From assembly GCA_009909005.1 (NCBI GenBank), contig JAAAOG010000163.1, forward strand, positions 1-35,067: a DNA stretch of 35,067 bases, in the 5' to 3' direction. Each line of letters begins with the position of its first letter. Positions within the stretch are counted from its first letter, which is position 1. The translations under genes and the position numbers were made by a program. This document shows, one piece after another, positions 7,291 to 17,549 of the stretch. The notes under the pieces are model-generated. The model saw only the letters and a program-made list of their open reading frames with translations, did not search any database and was not told where the DNA came from. The DNA is from Alphaproteobacteria bacterium (GTDB taxonomy: Bacteria; Pseudomonadota; Alphaproteobacteria; DSM-16000; Inquilinaceae).

Positions 7291-8636
7291 TGCGCTATCT
7301 GCCCCTGACCGAGGCCGATCGGTCCACGATGCTGGCGACGATCGGCGCCGGCTCGATCGACGAGCTGTATTGCGACGTGCCGCCCGGCGCCCGGCTCGAC
7401 GGGCCGGTCGACCTGCCCCATCATGCCGGCGAGCTGGAGGTCGAGCGGGCCCTGGCCGGCCTGGCGGCCCGCAATGTGCCGGCCGGGTCGGTGCCAAGCT
7501 TTCTCGGCGCCGGCGCCTATCGCCACCACATCCCGGCGACCGTCGACCACCTGATCCAGCGCGGCGAGTTCCTCACCTCCTACACGCCCTACCAGCCGGA
7601 GGTGTCGCAGGGCACGCTGCACTATCTGTTCGAGTTCCAGACCCAGGTCGCGCTGCTGACCGGCATGGACGTGGCCAATGCCTCGCTCTATGACGGCGCC
7701 ACCGCCTGCGCCGAGGCGGTGATGATGGCCAACCGCGTCACCCGCCGGAAAAAGGCGGTGCTGTCCGGCGGCCTGCACCCCCATTACGCCGAGACGACGG
7801 CGACGCTGGCCCGCTATACCGGCTTCGATCTCGTCCGGCCGGACCCCGATCCGACGGGGACCGAGGATCTTGTCGCGCAGATCGACGACGAGACCTCCTG
7901 CGTCGTCGTCCAGACCCCCGACCTCTTCGGCAATGTCCGCGAGCTGTCGCGCCTGGCCGAGGCCTGCCACGCCAGAAAGGCGCTGCTGATCGCCGTGGTC
8001 ACCGAGGTGGTGTCGCTCGGCCTGCTCACCCCGCCGGGCGACATGGGCGCCGACATCGTCGCCGCCGAGGGCCAGTCGATCGGCAACACGCTGAATTTCG
8101 GCGGTCCGCATGTCGGGCTGTTCGCCACCCGCGACAAATATATCCGCAACATGCCCGGCCGGCTGTGCGGCGAGACGGTCGACACCGAAGGAAGGCGCGG
8201 CTTCGTGCTGACCCTGTCGACGCGCGAGCAGCATATCCGCCGGGAAAAGGCGACCAGCAATATCTGCACGAACAGCGGCCTGTGCGCGCTCGGCTTTACC
8301 ATCCATCTCAGCCTGCTGGGCGAGCTGGGGCTGATGCGCCTGGCCGAGACGAACCATGCCCGCGCCATCCGCCTGGCCGACCGGCTGGCCGCGGTGCCGG
8401 GGGTCGCGGTGCTGAACGACGGCTTCTTCAACGAGATCACCGTGCGCCTGCCGCAGGCGGCGGGGCCGCTGGTCGACCGGCTGGCGGATCGCGGCATTCT
8501 GGCCGGCGTGCCGGTCAGCCGGCTCTATCCCGACCGGCCGGACCTCGCGGACCTGCTGCTCTGCACCGCCACCGAGACCAACACCGACGACGATATCGAG
8601 GCGCTGGCCACGGCGCTGCATGAGGAGGTCCGATGA
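7290..8636 (+). CDS. gcvPA: Glycine dehydrogenase (decarboxylating) subunit 1
   Basis: The 448-residue protein is the N-terminal half of the pyridoxal-phosphate P protein, which decarboxylates glycine and loads H protein. The two-subunit form is common in alphaproteobacteria. Landmarks are [58 protein letters not shown] and the [20 protein letters not shown] region. It starts within the gcvH stop (TAATG) and ends in ATGA overlap with gcvPB, so the two halves should be made in equal amounts. The catalytic lysine is in the partner subunit. Confidence 0.96.
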   Translation: MRYLPLTEADRSTMLATIGAGSIDELYCDVPPGARLDGPVDLPHHAGELEVERALAGLAARNVPAGSVPSFLGAGAYRHHIPATVDHLIQRGEFLTSYTPYQPEVSQGTLHYLFEFQTQVALLTGMDVANASLYDGATACAEAVMMANRVTRRKKAVLSGGLHPHYAETTATLARYTGFDLVRPDPDPTGTEDLVAQIDDETSCVVVQTPDLFGNVRELSRLAEACHARKALLIAVVTEVVSLGLLTPPGDMGADIVAAEGQSIGNTLNFGGPHVGLFATRDKYIRNMPGRLCGETVDTEGRRGFVLTLSTREQHIRREKATSNICTNSGLCALGFTIHLSLLGELGLMRLAETNHARAIRLADRLAAVPGVAVLNDGFFNEITVRLPQAAGPLVDRLADRGILAGVPVSRLYPDRPDLADLLLCTATETNTDDDIEALATALHEEVR

Positions 8637-10195
8637 CCGGAAACCCGATCCCCGGCGAGAACCAGACCCCGCCCGGAACCCTGACCGGCAACCGCGGCCT
8701 GCAGATCGAGGAGCCGCTGATCTTCGAACAGGATTCGCCCGGCAAGACCGGCGTCGACCTGCCCGATCCCGGCCTGAGCGCGCCGCGGCTGGGCGCCGTC
8801 AAGCGCCGCGCCGCCATCGGCCTGCCCGGCATGGCCGAGCCGGAGGTGGTGCGGCACTATACCCGCCTGTCGCAGAAGAATTTCGGCATCGACACGACGT
8901 TCTACCCGCTCGGCTCGTGCACCATGAAGCACAATCCGCGCCTCAACGAGAAGATGGCGCGGCTGCCGGGCCTTGCCGACATCCACCCGCTGCAGCCGGA
9001 AAGCACCATCCAGGGGGCGCTGGAGCTGATCGACACGCTCGCCCACTGGCTCAAGGTGCTGACCGGCATGGAGGCGGTGGCCATGACCCCGGGCGCCGGG
9101 GCGCATGGCGAGCTCTGCGGCATGATGGCGATCCAGGCCGCGCTGCAGGACCGCGGCGATGCCCGCCGGCGAGTGCTGGTGCCGGATTCGGCGCACGGCA
9201 CCAACCCGGCGACCGCTGCGGCGCTCGGCTACACGGTCGATGCCGTGCCCTCCGACAGCCGCGGCCGCGTCGACCGGGCGGCGCTGGAGGCCAAGCTGGG
9301 CGACGATGTTGCCGCGCTGATGCTGACCAACCCGAACACCTGCGGGCTGTTCGAGACCGAGATCGTCGCCATTGCCGAGGCGCTGCACGCGGCCGGGGCG
9401 CTCTTCTACTGCGACGGGGCGAATTTCAATGCCATTGTCGGGCGGGTGCGGCCGGGCGATCTCGGCATCGACGCCATGCACATCAACCTGCACAAGACCT
9501 TCTCCACCCCGCATGGCGGCGGCGGTCCCGGTGCGGGTCCGGTGGTGCTGTCCAAGGCCCTGGCACCCTATGCGCCGCTGCCGGCGGTGGTGCACGGTCC
9601 CGAAGGCTTCCGCCTCGTCGAACGGCCGGAGGATGGCGGGCCGGCGCCGAAGAGCTTCGGCCGGCTGAAGGGTTTCCACGGCCAGATGGGCATGTTCGTC
9701 CGCGCCTTGTCCTTCGCCATGAGCCACGGCGCCGACGGCCTCAAGCAGGCGGCCGAGGATGCGGTGCTCAACGCCAACTACCTGCGGGCCCGCCTGCAGT
9801 CGGTGATGAGCCTGTCCTATCCGGGCCCCTGCATGCATGAGGTGCTGTTCGACGATCGCTTCCTGCGCGGCACCGGGGTCAGCACCCTCGACCTCGCCAA
9901 GGCGCTGCTCGACGAGGGCTTCCACCCGATGACCATGTACTTCCCGCTGGTGGTGCATGGCGCCATGCTGATCGAGCCGACGGAAAGCGAGAGCAAGGCG
10001 ACGCTCGACCGCTTCGCCGACACGCTGCTCAAGCTGACCGAGCAGGCGCAGTCCGGCGACGCGGCGGCGTTGACGGCCGCCCCGCGCCTCACCCCCCGCA
10101 CCCGCCTCGACGAAACCGGCGCCGCCCGCAAACCAATCCTCCGCTGGCGCCCGCCGGCCGAAGCGGTCTCGGCTCCACGCCAGGCAGCGGAGTAG
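8633..10195 (+). CDS. gcvPB: Glycine dehydrogenase (decarboxylating) subunit 2
   Basis: The 520-residue protein is the C-terminal half of P protein and carries the pyridoxal-phosphate lysine, K288 in [18 protein letters not shown]. Other landmarks are [43 protein letters not shown] and [10 protein letters not shown]. The last 40 residues ([19 protein letters not shown] and a polar tail) are the usual alphaproteobacterial extension. It is the last gene of the operon: the next gene is convergent, with two palindromic repeats between them. No gcvL (dihydrolipoyl dehydrogenase) lies in the window; it is normally shared with other complexes and encoded elsewhere. Confidence 0.96.
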   Translation: MTGNPIPGENQTPPGTLTGNRGLQIEEPLIFEQDSPGKTGVDLPDPGLSAPRLGAVKRRAAIGLPGMAEPEVVRHYTRLSQKNFGIDTTFYPLGSCTMKHNPRLNEKMARLPGLADIHPLQPESTIQGALELIDTLAHWLKVLTGMEAVAMTPGAGAHGELCGMMAIQAALQDRGDARRRVLVPDSAHGTNPATAAALGYTVDAVPSDSRGRVDRAALEAKLGDDVAALMLTNPNTCGLFETEIVAIAEALHAAGALFYCDGANFNAIVGRVRPGDLGIDAMHINLHKTFSTPHGGGGPGAGPVVLSKALAPYAPLPAVVHGPEGFRLVERPEDGGPAPKSFGRLKGFHGQMGMFVRALSFAMSHGADGLKQAAEDAVLNANYLRARLQSVMSLSYPGPCMHEVLFDDRFLRGTGVSTLDLAKALLDEGFHPMTMYFPLVVHGAMLIEPTESESKATLDRFADTLLKLTEQAQSGDAAALTAAPRLTPRTRLDETGAARKPILRWRPPAEAVSAPRQAAE

Positions 10196-10205
10196 AGCGG
10201 AAGCC

Positions 10206-10300
10206 GTAGGTTGGGTTGAGCGAAGCGAAACCCAACATTTCCGCGAGCCACGCCTGTTGGGGTTCGCGGTGCTCACCCCAACCTACCTGGCTGCGCACAA
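10206..10300. repeat. REP-like palindromic unit, copy 1
   Basis: Outer arms GTAGGTTGGG and CCCAACCTAC enclose two smaller hairpins (TTGGGTT/AACCCAA around GAGCGAAGCGA, and TTGGGGT/ACCCCAA). The unit is followed by CTGGCTGCGCACAA. It lies just after the gcvPB stop, between convergent genes, where such elements often sit and may protect or end transcripts. Confidence 0.85.
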
Positions 10301-10304
10301 GGCC

Positions 10305-10399
10305 GTAGGTTGGGTTGAGCGAAGCGAAACCCAACTTTTCCGCGATCCATGCCTGTTGGGGTTCGCGGTGCTCACCCCAACCTACCTGGCTGCGCACAA
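10305..10399. repeat. REP-like palindromic unit, copy 2
   Basis: Second copy of the same 95-nt unit, exactly 99 nt after the first and differing at only a few positions (for example CGAGCCACG against CGATCCATG). It ends 8 nt before the trmJ-like stop codon. The GTAGGTTGGGTTGAGCGAAGC core is a repeat I recognise from many proteobacterial intergenic regions. Confidence 0.85.
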
Positions 10400-10406
10400 G
10401 AGGGCA

Positions 10407-11204
10407 TCACCGCTCCTCGCCCCGCACCTTGGCTTTGCCGCCGAGGCGGCGGCCGGAGAGGGCGGTGATGATGCCGTGCAGGGTGCGGACTTCCTGGTCC
10501 GACAGGGCGGCGCGTTCGAAGATCGCCCGGATATTGCGGATCATCGACGGGCGCTTGTCCTCGGTTCGGAAGAAGCCGCCGGCGTCCAGCTCCTGCTCCA
10601 GGTGGGCGAACAGGCGCATTAGTTCTTCGCGCGTTGCCGGGATCGAATGGCCATAGGGCAGGTCGCGGGGCGGGGTGGCGTCGCCGGCCTGGAACCATTC
10701 ATAGCCGACCAGCAGCACCGCCTGGGCGAGGTTCAGCGAGCCGAAGGCGGGATTCAGCGGGGCCGTGATGATGGTGTCGGCCAGCGACACCTCGTCATTG
10801 GTCAGGCCCATGCGCTCTGCCCCGAACAGAACCCCGACCCGGTTGCCGGCGGCAATGGCGGCGCGCATCTCCGCCGCCGCCAGCCGGGGCGTCACCACCG
10901 GCTTGACCATGCCGCGCTCGCGCACCGTCGTGGCGTAGACCAGCGTGCAGTCGGCGATAGCCTCTTCGAGCCGGTCGAACACCCGCGCCCCGTCAATCAC
11001 GACATCGGCGCCGGAGGCCGCCGCCCGCGCCTTTTCGGAGGGCCAGCCATCGCGCGGGGCCACCAGCCGAAGTTCCGTCAGGCCGCAGTTCAGCATGGCC
11101 CGCGCCGCGGTGCCGATATTCTCGCCGAGCTGCGGGGCAACCAGGATCACCGTCGGGCCGGCATCCGTCGCCGGGCCGGCCCGGCTCATGTTGGTTCCGG
11201 CCAT
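10407..11204 (-). CDS. trmJ: TrmJ-type tRNA 2'-O-methyltransferase (SPOUT, TrmH group 1)
   Basis: The 265-residue SPOUT methyltransferase is predicted to 2'-O-methylate position 32 of tRNAs with S-adenosylmethionine. The three knot motifs are clear: motif 1 ENIGTAARAM at 28-37, motif 2 FGAERMGLTNDE at 127-138, and motif 3 PAFGSLNLAQAV at 152-163. The C-terminal extension (REELMRLFAHLEQELDAGGF, then RPSMIRNIRAIFERA) is the TrmJ-specific dimerisation tail. The start at 11204 has GGAG 5 nt upstream. Transcribed convergently to gcvPB and divergently from the helical-repeat gene. Confidence 0.9.
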   Translation of the reverse strand: MAGTNMSRAGPATDAGPTVILVAPQLGENIGTAARAMLNCGLTELRLVAPRDGWPSEKARAAASGADVVIDGARVFDRLEEAIADCTLVYATTVRERGMVKPVVTPRLAAAEMRAAIAAGNRVGVLFGAERMGLTNDEVSLADTIITAPLNPAFGSLNLAQAVLLVGYEWFQAGDATPPRDLPYGHSIPATREELMRLFAHLEQELDAGGFFRTEDKRPSMIRNIRAIFERAALSDQEVRTLHGIITALSGRRLGGKAKVRGEER

Positions 11205-11336
11205 CTCTCCAATTTCTCGTCTGGTTTAGACCGTTTGTTAATCAATGTTACGGCAAAGTCTACCGGTTGTAGAGCCGCCGGCCACGCCACGCAAATCGGC
11301 CGCGGCTCCGGCCCGTGACTTTGCCCGGAGCGCCCA

Positions 11337-12371
11337 ATGCCCCTGACCGAGACCGCCGCGCCCGCTACGGACCTGGTCGACACCCTGATCGCCCGCGGCG
11401 GCATCGGCGAGGACGACGTCCTGGCCTTGCGCCGCAGCGTCTTTCGCGACGGCATCGTCGATGCGAACGAGGCCGAGATGGTCTTCGCACTGGAGCGGCA
11501 ATGCCGCGACAAGGCCCCCGGCTGGACCACCTTCTACTGCGAGGCGCTGACCGACTATATCGTGCGCCGCCGCGAGCCGCGCGGCTATGTCGACGAGGCC
11601 ACCGCCGACATGCTGATGCAGCGGATTATCGAAGACGGCCGCATTCACGGGCCGACCGAGCTGGCGCTGCTGGTCAGCATCGTCGACCGGGCCGAAACGG
11701 TGCCACCGGGCCTGCGCGTCTTTGTCCTCGAAGCGGTGCACGACAGCGTCCTGCGCGGCGGCGATCCGGTCTACGGCAAGGACCGGCAGCCCGGGGTCAT
11801 CGTGCCGGTCGATGTCGAAATCGTCCGCAAGGTGGTCTATGCCGCCGCCTCCCCGGGCGGCTTCACCATCACCGAGCGCGAGGCGGACCTGCTCTTCGCC
11901 CTCAATGACGCGACCGTCGATGCCGACAACGCCCCGGCCTGGCAGGACCTCTTCGTCAAGGGCGTCGCCAATTATCTGATGTTCCCGCGCGGCGCCCCGG
12001 TCATCCCGGCGGCCGAAACGGTGCAGCGGCGGGCGGCGAAGGCCGCAGCCGGAGCCGATACCCGTGGCTTCCTCGCCCGTTTCGCCCGTGCCTTTGGCGG
12101 CGGCGATTTCGGCTTCGGCGAGGCCTGGCGGGCGCTCGATCCGTTCGGTCGCGAAGCCGAGCGCGAGATGGAGCAGCGCGAGGCGGCCCGCAAGGCCGAA
12201 GCGGATATGCGGGAAGCCATCGATCAAAGAGAGGCCCAATGGTTGGGTCAGCGCATCGCCGCCGACGGCGTGCTGCACGAGAATGAGCGGGCGCTCCTGG
12301 TCTTCATTCGCCGCAACGCCACGGCCATCCACCCCGACCTCGAGCCGGTCATGGCTCGCTTCGGGGTCTGA
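11337..12371 (+). CDS. Helical-repeat protein of unknown function (TerB-like or EF-hand-like units)
   Basis: The protein has 344 residues and no signal peptide or membrane helix. Four units share a pattern of a small acidic DG turn followed by a helix with a conserved glutamate: VFRDGIVDANEAEMVFALE, IIEDGRIHGPTELALLVSI, SPGGFTITEREADLLFALN and IAADGVLHENERALLVFIR. This resembles TerB-like or calcium-hand-like all-helical repeats. Between units 3 and 4 lies a charged helix (EAEREMEQREAARKAEADMRE, about 270-295). Monocistronic and divergent from trmJ; the ATG is preceded by GGAGC. Function not known; the family is frequent in alphaproteobacteria as a conserved hypothetical. Confidence 0.75.
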   Translation: MPLTETAAPATDLVDTLIARGGIGEDDVLALRRSVFRDGIVDANEAEMVFALERQCRDKAPGWTTFYCEALTDYIVRRREPRGYVDEATADMLMQRIIEDGRIHGPTELALLVSIVDRAETVPPGLRVFVLEAVHDSVLRGGDPVYGKDRQPGVIVPVDVEIVRKVVYAAASPGGFTITEREADLLFALNDATVDADNAPAWQDLFVKGVANYLMFPRGAPVIPAAETVQRRAAKAAAGADTRGFLARFARAFGGGDFGFGEAWRALDPFGREAEREMEQREAARKAEADMREAIDQREAQWLGQRIAADGVLHENERALLVFIRRNATAIHPDLEPVMARFGV

Positions 12372-12508
12372 CCCGCCGGTGGCCGGAATGGCTCTGCGCC
12401 TGGCCTTAACCTTGTCTTAACCAATTCAAGGCTATGCCTGACGCAAGATATTCCATGCCAGCGACCCAAGAACCCAATATGCAGACCGAGACCCAAAGGA
12501 ACGATACC

Positions 12509-12742
12509 ATGCCGGCGCCTCTCGCCACTACGGCCGCCAGCCCCTATCTCAACAAGCCCCTGCGGAGTCTTGAGCAGGCAGCCAACGACGCCGATCATCG
12601 CCGCCGGGTCGAAGGCCCGGTCGAACGGCTGGACCCGGCCGCCGCTGCGGGGCCAGCGGACAATGAGCCTGCCGCAGGCGGTGACGACAAGAGCGGCGGC
12701 CGGTCCGGGCGCAGCGTCCACATCGTCGACATTACGGCCTGA
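12509..12742 (+). CDS. Small conserved-looking protein, unknown function
   Basis: The 77-residue frame opens at an ATG with AAAGGA 8 nt upstream; earlier in-frame ATGs (12434, 12479) have no ribosome binding site. It has a short hydrophobic-polar block ASPYLNKPLRSLEQA, an acidic-basic helix, an Ala/Gly-rich disordered middle and a small C-terminal patch SVHIVDITA. The SPYLNKPLRSLE block is the only part that looks selected. No membrane helix. It stands alone between the helical-repeat gene and the acyl-CoA ligase. Confidence 0.55.
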   Translation: MPAPLATTAASPYLNKPLRSLEQAANDADHRRRVEGPVERLDPAAAAGPADNEPAAGGDDKSGGRSGRSVHIVDITA

Positions 12743-12907
12743 GCCGCCGGCCTCTCTCATATTGCGTTTTGGTAACAGATGCAGGTAATCAGGCGTCAAC
12801 ACGGGTAACCGACGAGCGCGACGGCGGGCCGGGCGGAAGCAGCTTTTCCGCTTCGTCCGATCGCGCTCAAGGCCGGTGCAACCGGCCCGACTGCCGGAGG
12901 ACGCCTC
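12743..12907 (+). other. Intergenic leader of the acyl-CoA ligase gene
   Basis: The 165-nt gap holds an AT-richer start (TATTGCGTTTTGGTAACAG), an imperfect hairpin (CGGAAGC/GCTTCG around 12833-12865) and GGAGG just before the ligase ATG. No coding sequence seen. Confidence 0.4.
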
Positions 12908-14554
12908 ATGTCGACACACGAAGCGCACACCAATCCCTATGAGATCGACCTCGACCGCAATCCCGCCAATTACGTCCCGCTGTCGCCGCTGACCTTCGTC
13001 CGGCGCTCGGCCGAGGTCTTTCCGGACTACACCGCCGTCATCCACGGGCCGATCCGCCGGACCTGGGCGGAAACCTTTACCCGCTGCCGCCGTCTCGCCT
13101 CGGCGCTGGAAAAGCGCGGGGTCGGCCTCGGCACCACGGTCGCGGTCATGGCGCCCAATATCCCCGAGCTGATGGAGGCGCATTTCGGCGTGCCGGCGAC
13201 CGGCGGCGTGCTCAACGCGCTCAACGTCCGGCTGGACGCCGCGGCCATCGCCTTCATCCTCGAGCATGGCGAGGCGAAGGTGCTGCTCACCGACCGGGAG
13301 TTCTCGCCGACCATCGGCAAGGCGCTGGCGCTGATGCCGCAGGACAAGCGGCCGATGGTCGTCGATATCGACGACCCCCTGGGCCAGGGCGGGGACCTGC
13401 TCGGCGCTCTGACCTATGAGCAGCTGCTGGAGGAGGGCGATCCCGCCTATGCCTGGACCCTGCCGGACGACGAATGGCGGGCGATCTCGCTGAACTACAC
13501 CTCCGGCACCACCGGCAATCCCAAGGGCGTCGTCTACCATCATCGCGGCGCGTACATGAACGCCGTCGGCAATGTCCTGACCTGGGCCCTGCCGCACCAC
13601 CCGGTCTATCTCTGGACCCTGCCGATGTTCCACTGCAATGGCTGGTGCTTCCCCTGGACGATCACCGCCATGGCCGGGACCCATGTCTGCCTGCGCCGGG
13701 TCGAGGCCAAGGCGATCTACGATGCGCTGGCCGATCACGGCGTCACGCATATGTGCGGCGCCCCGATCGTCATGAACCTCCTGGTCAATACGCCGGAGGA
13801 GGCCCGCCGCCCGGTGCCGCAGACGGTGAAGATGATGACCGCCGGTGCCGCCCCGCCCGCCGCGGTGATCGGCGGGCTGCAGCGCCTGGGCATGGAGGTC
13901 ACCCATACCTACGGCCTGACCGAGGTCTATGGGCCGGCCGTGGTCTGCGCCTGGCACGAGGAATGGAACGACCTGCCGCTGGAGCAGCAGGCGGTCTACA
14001 AGTCCCGCCAGGGCGTCGCCTATGCGGTGCAGGAGGCGATCATGGTGGCCAACCCGGAAACGATGGAGCCGGTGCCGCGCGACGGCGTCACGATCGGCGA
14101 GGTGATGATGCGCGGCAACATCACCATGCGCGGCTATCTGAAGAACCCGACGGCGACCGAAGAGGCCTTTACCGGCGGCTGGTACCACACCGGCGATCTC
14201 GGCGTGATCCATGAGAACGGCTATATCGAGCTCAAGGACCGCTCGAAGGACATCATCATCTCGGGCGGCGAGAACATCTCGACCATCGAGGTCGAGGGCG
14301 TCATCTATGGCCATCCGGCGGTGATGGAGGCCGCGGTCGTCGCCCGCCCGGACGAGCGCTGGGGCGAAACCCCTTGCGCCTTCGTCACCCTGAAGCCGGG
14401 CGCCGAGGCGACGGCCGAGGACATCATCGCCTATTGCCGCGAGCACCTCGCCCATTTCAAGGTGCCGAAGACCGTGGTCTTCTGCGAGCTGCCCAAGACC
14501 TCGACCGGCAAGATCCAGAAATTCGTCCTGCGCGACCAGGCGCGCGCCCTGTAA
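12908..14554 (+). CDS. Acyl-CoA synthetase (AMP-forming), DmdB-like
   Basis: The 548-residue ANL-superfamily enzyme activates a carboxylic acid with ATP and CoA. Motifs in order: NYTSGTTGNPKGVVYHH from residue 196 (P-loop A3), TYGLTEVYGP near 338, YHTGDLG at 426-432, KDRSKDIIISGGENIS (hinge), and STGKIQKFVLRDQ with the catalytic lysine K535. The segment TLPMFHCNGWCFPWT and the overall length match medium/long-chain acyl-CoA synthetases and the methylmercaptopropionate-CoA ligase DmdB; motifs alone cannot separate these. GGAGG precedes the ATG. It is convergent with clpA and has no metabolic partner genes nearby. Confidence 0.9.
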   Translation: MSTHEAHTNPYEIDLDRNPANYVPLSPLTFVRRSAEVFPDYTAVIHGPIRRTWAETFTRCRRLASALEKRGVGLGTTVAVMAPNIPELMEAHFGVPATGGVLNALNVRLDAAAIAFILEHGEAKVLLTDREFSPTIGKALALMPQDKRPMVVDIDDPLGQGGDLLGALTYEQLLEEGDPAYAWTLPDDEWRAISLNYTSGTTGNPKGVVYHHRGAYMNAVGNVLTWALPHHPVYLWTLPMFHCNGWCFPWTITAMAGTHVCLRRVEAKAIYDALADHGVTHMCGAPIVMNLLVNTPEEARRPVPQTVKMMTAGAAPPAAVIGGLQRLGMEVTHTYGLTEVYGPAVVCAWHEEWNDLPLEQQAVYKSRQGVAYAVQEAIMVANPETMEPVPRDGVTIGEVMMRGNITMRGYLKNPTATEEAFTGGWYHTGDLGVIHENGYIELKDRSKDIIISGGENISTIEVEGVIYGHPAVMEAAVVARPDERWGETPCAFVTLKPGAEATAEDIIAYCREHLAHFKVPKTVVFCELPKTSTGKIQKFVLRDQARAL

Positions 14555-14643
14555 GCAACGGACGCGCGGGGCGGTGTCAAAGTGATGACCCACCCCATGC
14601 CTGTTCCGGTTCTCAGACTGACGCGAAAGACGGTTTGCGATTT

Positions 14644-14667
14644 GCGGGGAGATCGTTCACTCCCCGC
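14644..14667. terminator. Hairpin between convergent acyl-CoA ligase and clpA genes
   Basis: Perfect 8-bp stem GCGGGGAG (14644-14651) / CTCCCCGC (14660-14667) with an 8-nt loop, ending 14 nt from the clpA stop codon. No T-tract on either strand, so it is either a weak bidirectional terminator or a 3'-end stabiliser. Confidence 0.45.
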
Positions 14668-14681
14668 ATCCCGCTTGCGTC

Positions 14682-16979
14682 CTATTCGACCAGGGCCGGT
14701 TCCTCGGTCTTCTTGTCGTCCGCCTCCACTTCCGGGAACTCCAGCGCCAGCTGTCCGTCCTTGACGAAGACCCGGACCACGCCGCCCTTGGCCAGCTTGC
14801 CGAAGAGCAGTTCATTGGCCAGCGGCTTTTTGATGTGGTCCTGGATGACGCGGGCGAGGGGACGGGCCCCGTAGAGCCGGTCATAGCCCTCCTGCGCCAG
14901 CCATTCGCGCGCCTCGTCGGTCAGCTCGATGGTGACGCGGCGGTCGGCCAGCTGCTGCTCCAGCTGGATGACGAACTTGTCGACCACCTGGGTGACGACC
15001 TCCATGCCCAGCGGCGAAAAGCCGATGACCGCGTCGAGCCGGTTGCGGAATTCCGGCGAGAAGGTGCGGTTGATCGCCTCTGTATCCTCGCCCTCCCGGG
15101 TCTCGCGCTCGAAGCCGATGGCCGGCTTGGCGAGTTCCGAGGCGCCGGCATTGGTGGTCATGATCAGGATGACGTTGCGGAAGTCGACCGATTTGCCGTT
15201 GTGATCCGTCAGCTTGCCGTGATCCATCACCTGCAGGAGGATGTTGAAGACGTCGGGGTGCGCCTTTTCGATCTCGTCGAGCAGCAGCACGCAGTGCGGG
15301 TGCTGGTCGATGGCGTCGGTCATCAGGCCGCCCTGGTCGAAGCCGACATAGCCGGGCGGGGCGCCGATCAGCCGGCTGACCGAGTGCCGCTCCATATATT
15401 CCGACATGTCGAAGCGGGTCAGCTCGATGCCCAGCAGCCGCGACAGCTGGCGGGCGACCTCGGTCTTGCCGACACCGGTGGGACCGGAGAAGAGATAGCT
15501 GCCGATCGGCTTGTCGGGATCGCGCAGGCCGGCCCGGGCCAGCTTGATGGCGCTGGCCAGGGCCTCGATCGCCGAATCCTGGCCGAAGACGAGGGTCTTC
15601 ATGTCGCGATCGATCGAGCGCAGCACCGTCTTGTCGTCGCGGTTGACGCTCTTCGGCGGGATGCGGGCGATCTTGGCGACGATGTCCTCGACATCCTTGA
15701 CCGTCACGGTCTTCTTGCGGCGCGACGGCGGCAGCAGCATCTGGGCCGCACCGACCTCGTCGATCACGTCGATCGCCTTGTCGGGTAGCTTGCGGTCGCC
15801 GATATAGCGCGCCGACAGCTCCACGGCCGAGCGCATGGCGTCCGCCGTGTAGCGGATCTGGTGGTGCTTCTCGTAATAGGGCTTGAGCCCCTGCAGAATC
15901 TTGATGGTGTCCTCGACCGACGGCTCGTTGACGTCGATCTTCTGGAAGCGCCGCACCAGCGCCCGGTCCTTTTCGAAATAGTTGCGGTATTCCTTGTATG
16001 TCGTCGAGCCGATGCAGCGCAGCGTGCCGCTGGCCAGCGCCGGCTTCAGAAGGTTGGAGGCGTCCATGGCGCCACCGGAGGTGGCGCCGGCGCCGATCAC
16101 CGTGTGGATCTCGTCGATGAACAGGATGGCGCCGTCGAGGTTCTCCAGCTCGTTGACGACGGCCTTCAGCCGTTCCTCGAAATCGCCGCGATAGCGGGTG
16201 CCGGCCAGCAGCGCCCCCATGTCGAGCGCGAAAATGGTGGCCGATTCGAGGACGGGCGGCACCTGCCCCTCGCCGATCTTCTTGGCCAGGCCCTCGGCAA
16301 TGGCGGTCTTGCCGACGCCGGGATCGCCGACATAAAGGGGATTGTTCTTCGACCGCCGGCAGAGGATGTGGATGGTCCGCTCGATCTCCTGCTCGCGCCC
16401 GATCAGGGGATCGATCTTGCCGCGCGCCGCCTTCTCGTTGAGGTTGACGCAATAGCTCTGGAGGGCCTCGCTGCCTTTCTTGACCATCTTTTCCGCGCTC
16501 GCGTCCTCGTCGGCGCCGCTCACCCGGCGCGGCTCGGCCCGTTGTGACGTCTTGGCAATGCCGTGGGAAATGTAATTGACCGCGTCGAACCGCGACATGT
16601 CCTGTTCCTGCAGGAAGTACACGGCATGGCTCTCGCGCTCTGAGAACAGGGCGACCAGCACATTGGCCCCGGTGACCTCTTCCCGCCCCGAGGACTGGAC
16701 ATGGATGGCGGCACGCTGCAGCACCCGCTGGAATCCGGCGGTGGGCTTGGCGTCCTCCATCCGGCCGGTGGCCAGGTTGGTCAGCTCATTGTCGAGATAA
16801 TTGCTGAGTTCCCGCCGCAAACGGTCCAGGTCGACGCCGCAGGCGCGCATCACGGCCCGTGCGTCCTGGTCTTCGACGAGAGAGAGCAGCAGGTGCTCCA
16901 GCGTGGCATATTCGTGGCGTCGCTCATTGGCATAAGCCAGCGCGCGATGCAGCGTATCCTCGAGATTGCGCGACAGCAT
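14682..16979 (-). CDS. clpA: ClpA, ATP-dependent unfoldase of the ClpAP protease
   Basis: The 765-residue Hsp100 protein unfolds substrates and feeds them to ClpP. Double N-domain repeat at 1-145. D1 has Walker A GDPGVGKT at 218-225 and Walker [10 protein letters not shown] at 285-293; D2 has Walker A GPTGVGKT at 499-506 and Walker [11 protein letters not shown] near 565-574. The ClpP-docking tripeptide IGF is at 621-623. There is no long middle domain, which separates ClpA from ClpB. The start at 16979 lies 58 nt after the clpS stop, so clpS-clpA form a unit on the minus strand. Length is typical. Confidence 0.97.
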   Translation of the reverse strand: MLSRNLEDTLHRALAYANERRHEYATLEHLLLSLVEDQDARAVMRACGVDLDRLRRELSNYLDNELTNLATGRMEDAKPTAGFQRVLQRAAIHVQSSGREEVTGANVLVALFSERESHAVYFLQEQDMSRFDAVNYISHGIAKTSQRAEPRRVSGADEDASAEKMVKKGSEALQSYCVNLNEKAARGKIDPLIGREQEIERTIHILCRRSKNNPLYVGDPGVGKTAIAEGLAKKIGEGQVPPVLESATIFALDMGALLAGTRYRGDFEERLKAVVNELENLDGAILFIDEIHTVIGAGATSGGAMDASNLLKPALASGTLRCIGSTTYKEYRNYFEKDRALVRRFQKIDVNEPSVEDTIKILQGLKPYYEKHHQIRYTADAMRSAVELSARYIGDRKLPDKAIDVIDEVGAAQMLLPPSRRKKTVTVKDVEDIVAKIARIPPKSVNRDDKTVLRSIDRDMKTLVFGQDSAIEALASAIKLARAGLRDPDKPIGSYLFSGPTGVGKTEVARQLSRLLGIELTRFDMSEYMERHSVSRLIGAPPGYVGFDQGGLMTDAIDQHPHCVLLLDEIEKAHPDVFNILLQVMDHGKLTDHNGKSVDFRNVILIMTTNAGASELAKPAIGFERETREGEDTEAINRTFSPEFRNRLDAVIGFSPLGMEVVTQVVDKFVIQLEQQLADRRVTIELTDEAREWLAQEGYDRLYGARPLARVIQDHIKKPLANELLFGKLAKGGVVRVFVKDGQLALEFPEVEADDKKTEEPALVE

Positions 16980-17037
16980 GGGCGGTCCTTCGGCGTTACG
17001 TCCCGCGTCGATCGGTTCCGGTCACCACATTCACCGG

Positions 17038-17364
17038 TCAGGCCTTTTCCAGAATGCACTGGAGAGGATGCTGGTGGCGACGGGCAAAGTCCATCACCTG
17101 CGCGACTTTTGTCTCGGCCACTTCATAGGTGAAGATGCCGCAGACCCCGACGCCGCGGCGGTGAACGTGCAACATGATGCTGGTCGCTTCGTCCCGATTC
17201 TTGTGAAAGAATCGTTCCAGGACATGCACGACGAATTCCATGGGGGTATAATCGTCGTTCAGCATCAGAACTTTATAGTGAGAGGGTTTCTTCGTCTTCG
17301 GCTTGCTCTTGATAACGACCCCGGTGTTCGAGCCGTCATCGCCAAGTTTGTCGAAGTCGCTCAT
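17038..17364 (-). CDS. clpS: ClpS, N-degron adaptor of ClpAP
   Basis: The 108-residue adaptor binds the ClpA N-domain and delivers N-end-rule substrates. The core is [19 protein letters not shown] (about residues 28-46), with the hydrophobic pocket and NDD ligands, followed by [21 protein letters not shown] and a [15 protein letters not shown] helix. The frame is open much further upstream (to 17535), but that part is not ClpS-like; ATG 17364 (MSDFDK) or 17373 (MTSMSDF) gives the usual family length. The disordered N-terminal 25 residues are typical. Upstream of clpA in the same direction. Confidence 0.95.
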   Translation of the reverse strand: MSDFDKLGDDGSNTGVVIKSKPKTKKPSHYKVLMLNDDYTPMEFVVHVLERFFHKNRDEATSIMLHVHRRGVGVCGIFTYEVAETKVAQVMDFARRHQHPLQCILEKA

Positions 17365-17549
17365 CGAGGTCATTCCCGGTCCCGGCGTCACCGAACACGC
17401 CCTCATGATATGAGATCGATGGCCGGTGAAGAAAGCCCGTCTTTGCACGCGACGGCTCGCCCCGGGGGCCCGCCCGGCGGGTCCGGAGAGATACCGGCGC
17501 AATCGGCAGATCGGGGCGCGGACCGGGACAGACAAGCCTGAACTCCGGC

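Noticed and set aside
8525-10276. 583-codon minus-strand frame across gcvPB
   Set aside because: Antisense shadow; composition rich in R, G, A, Q and H with no domain.
10206-10399. CRISPR array
   Set aside because: Only two palindromic 95-nt units with no short spacers; this is a REP-like tandem.
12248-14593. 781-codon minus-strand frame
   Set aside because: Antisense shadow of the acyl-CoA ligase in GC-rich sequence; no motifs.
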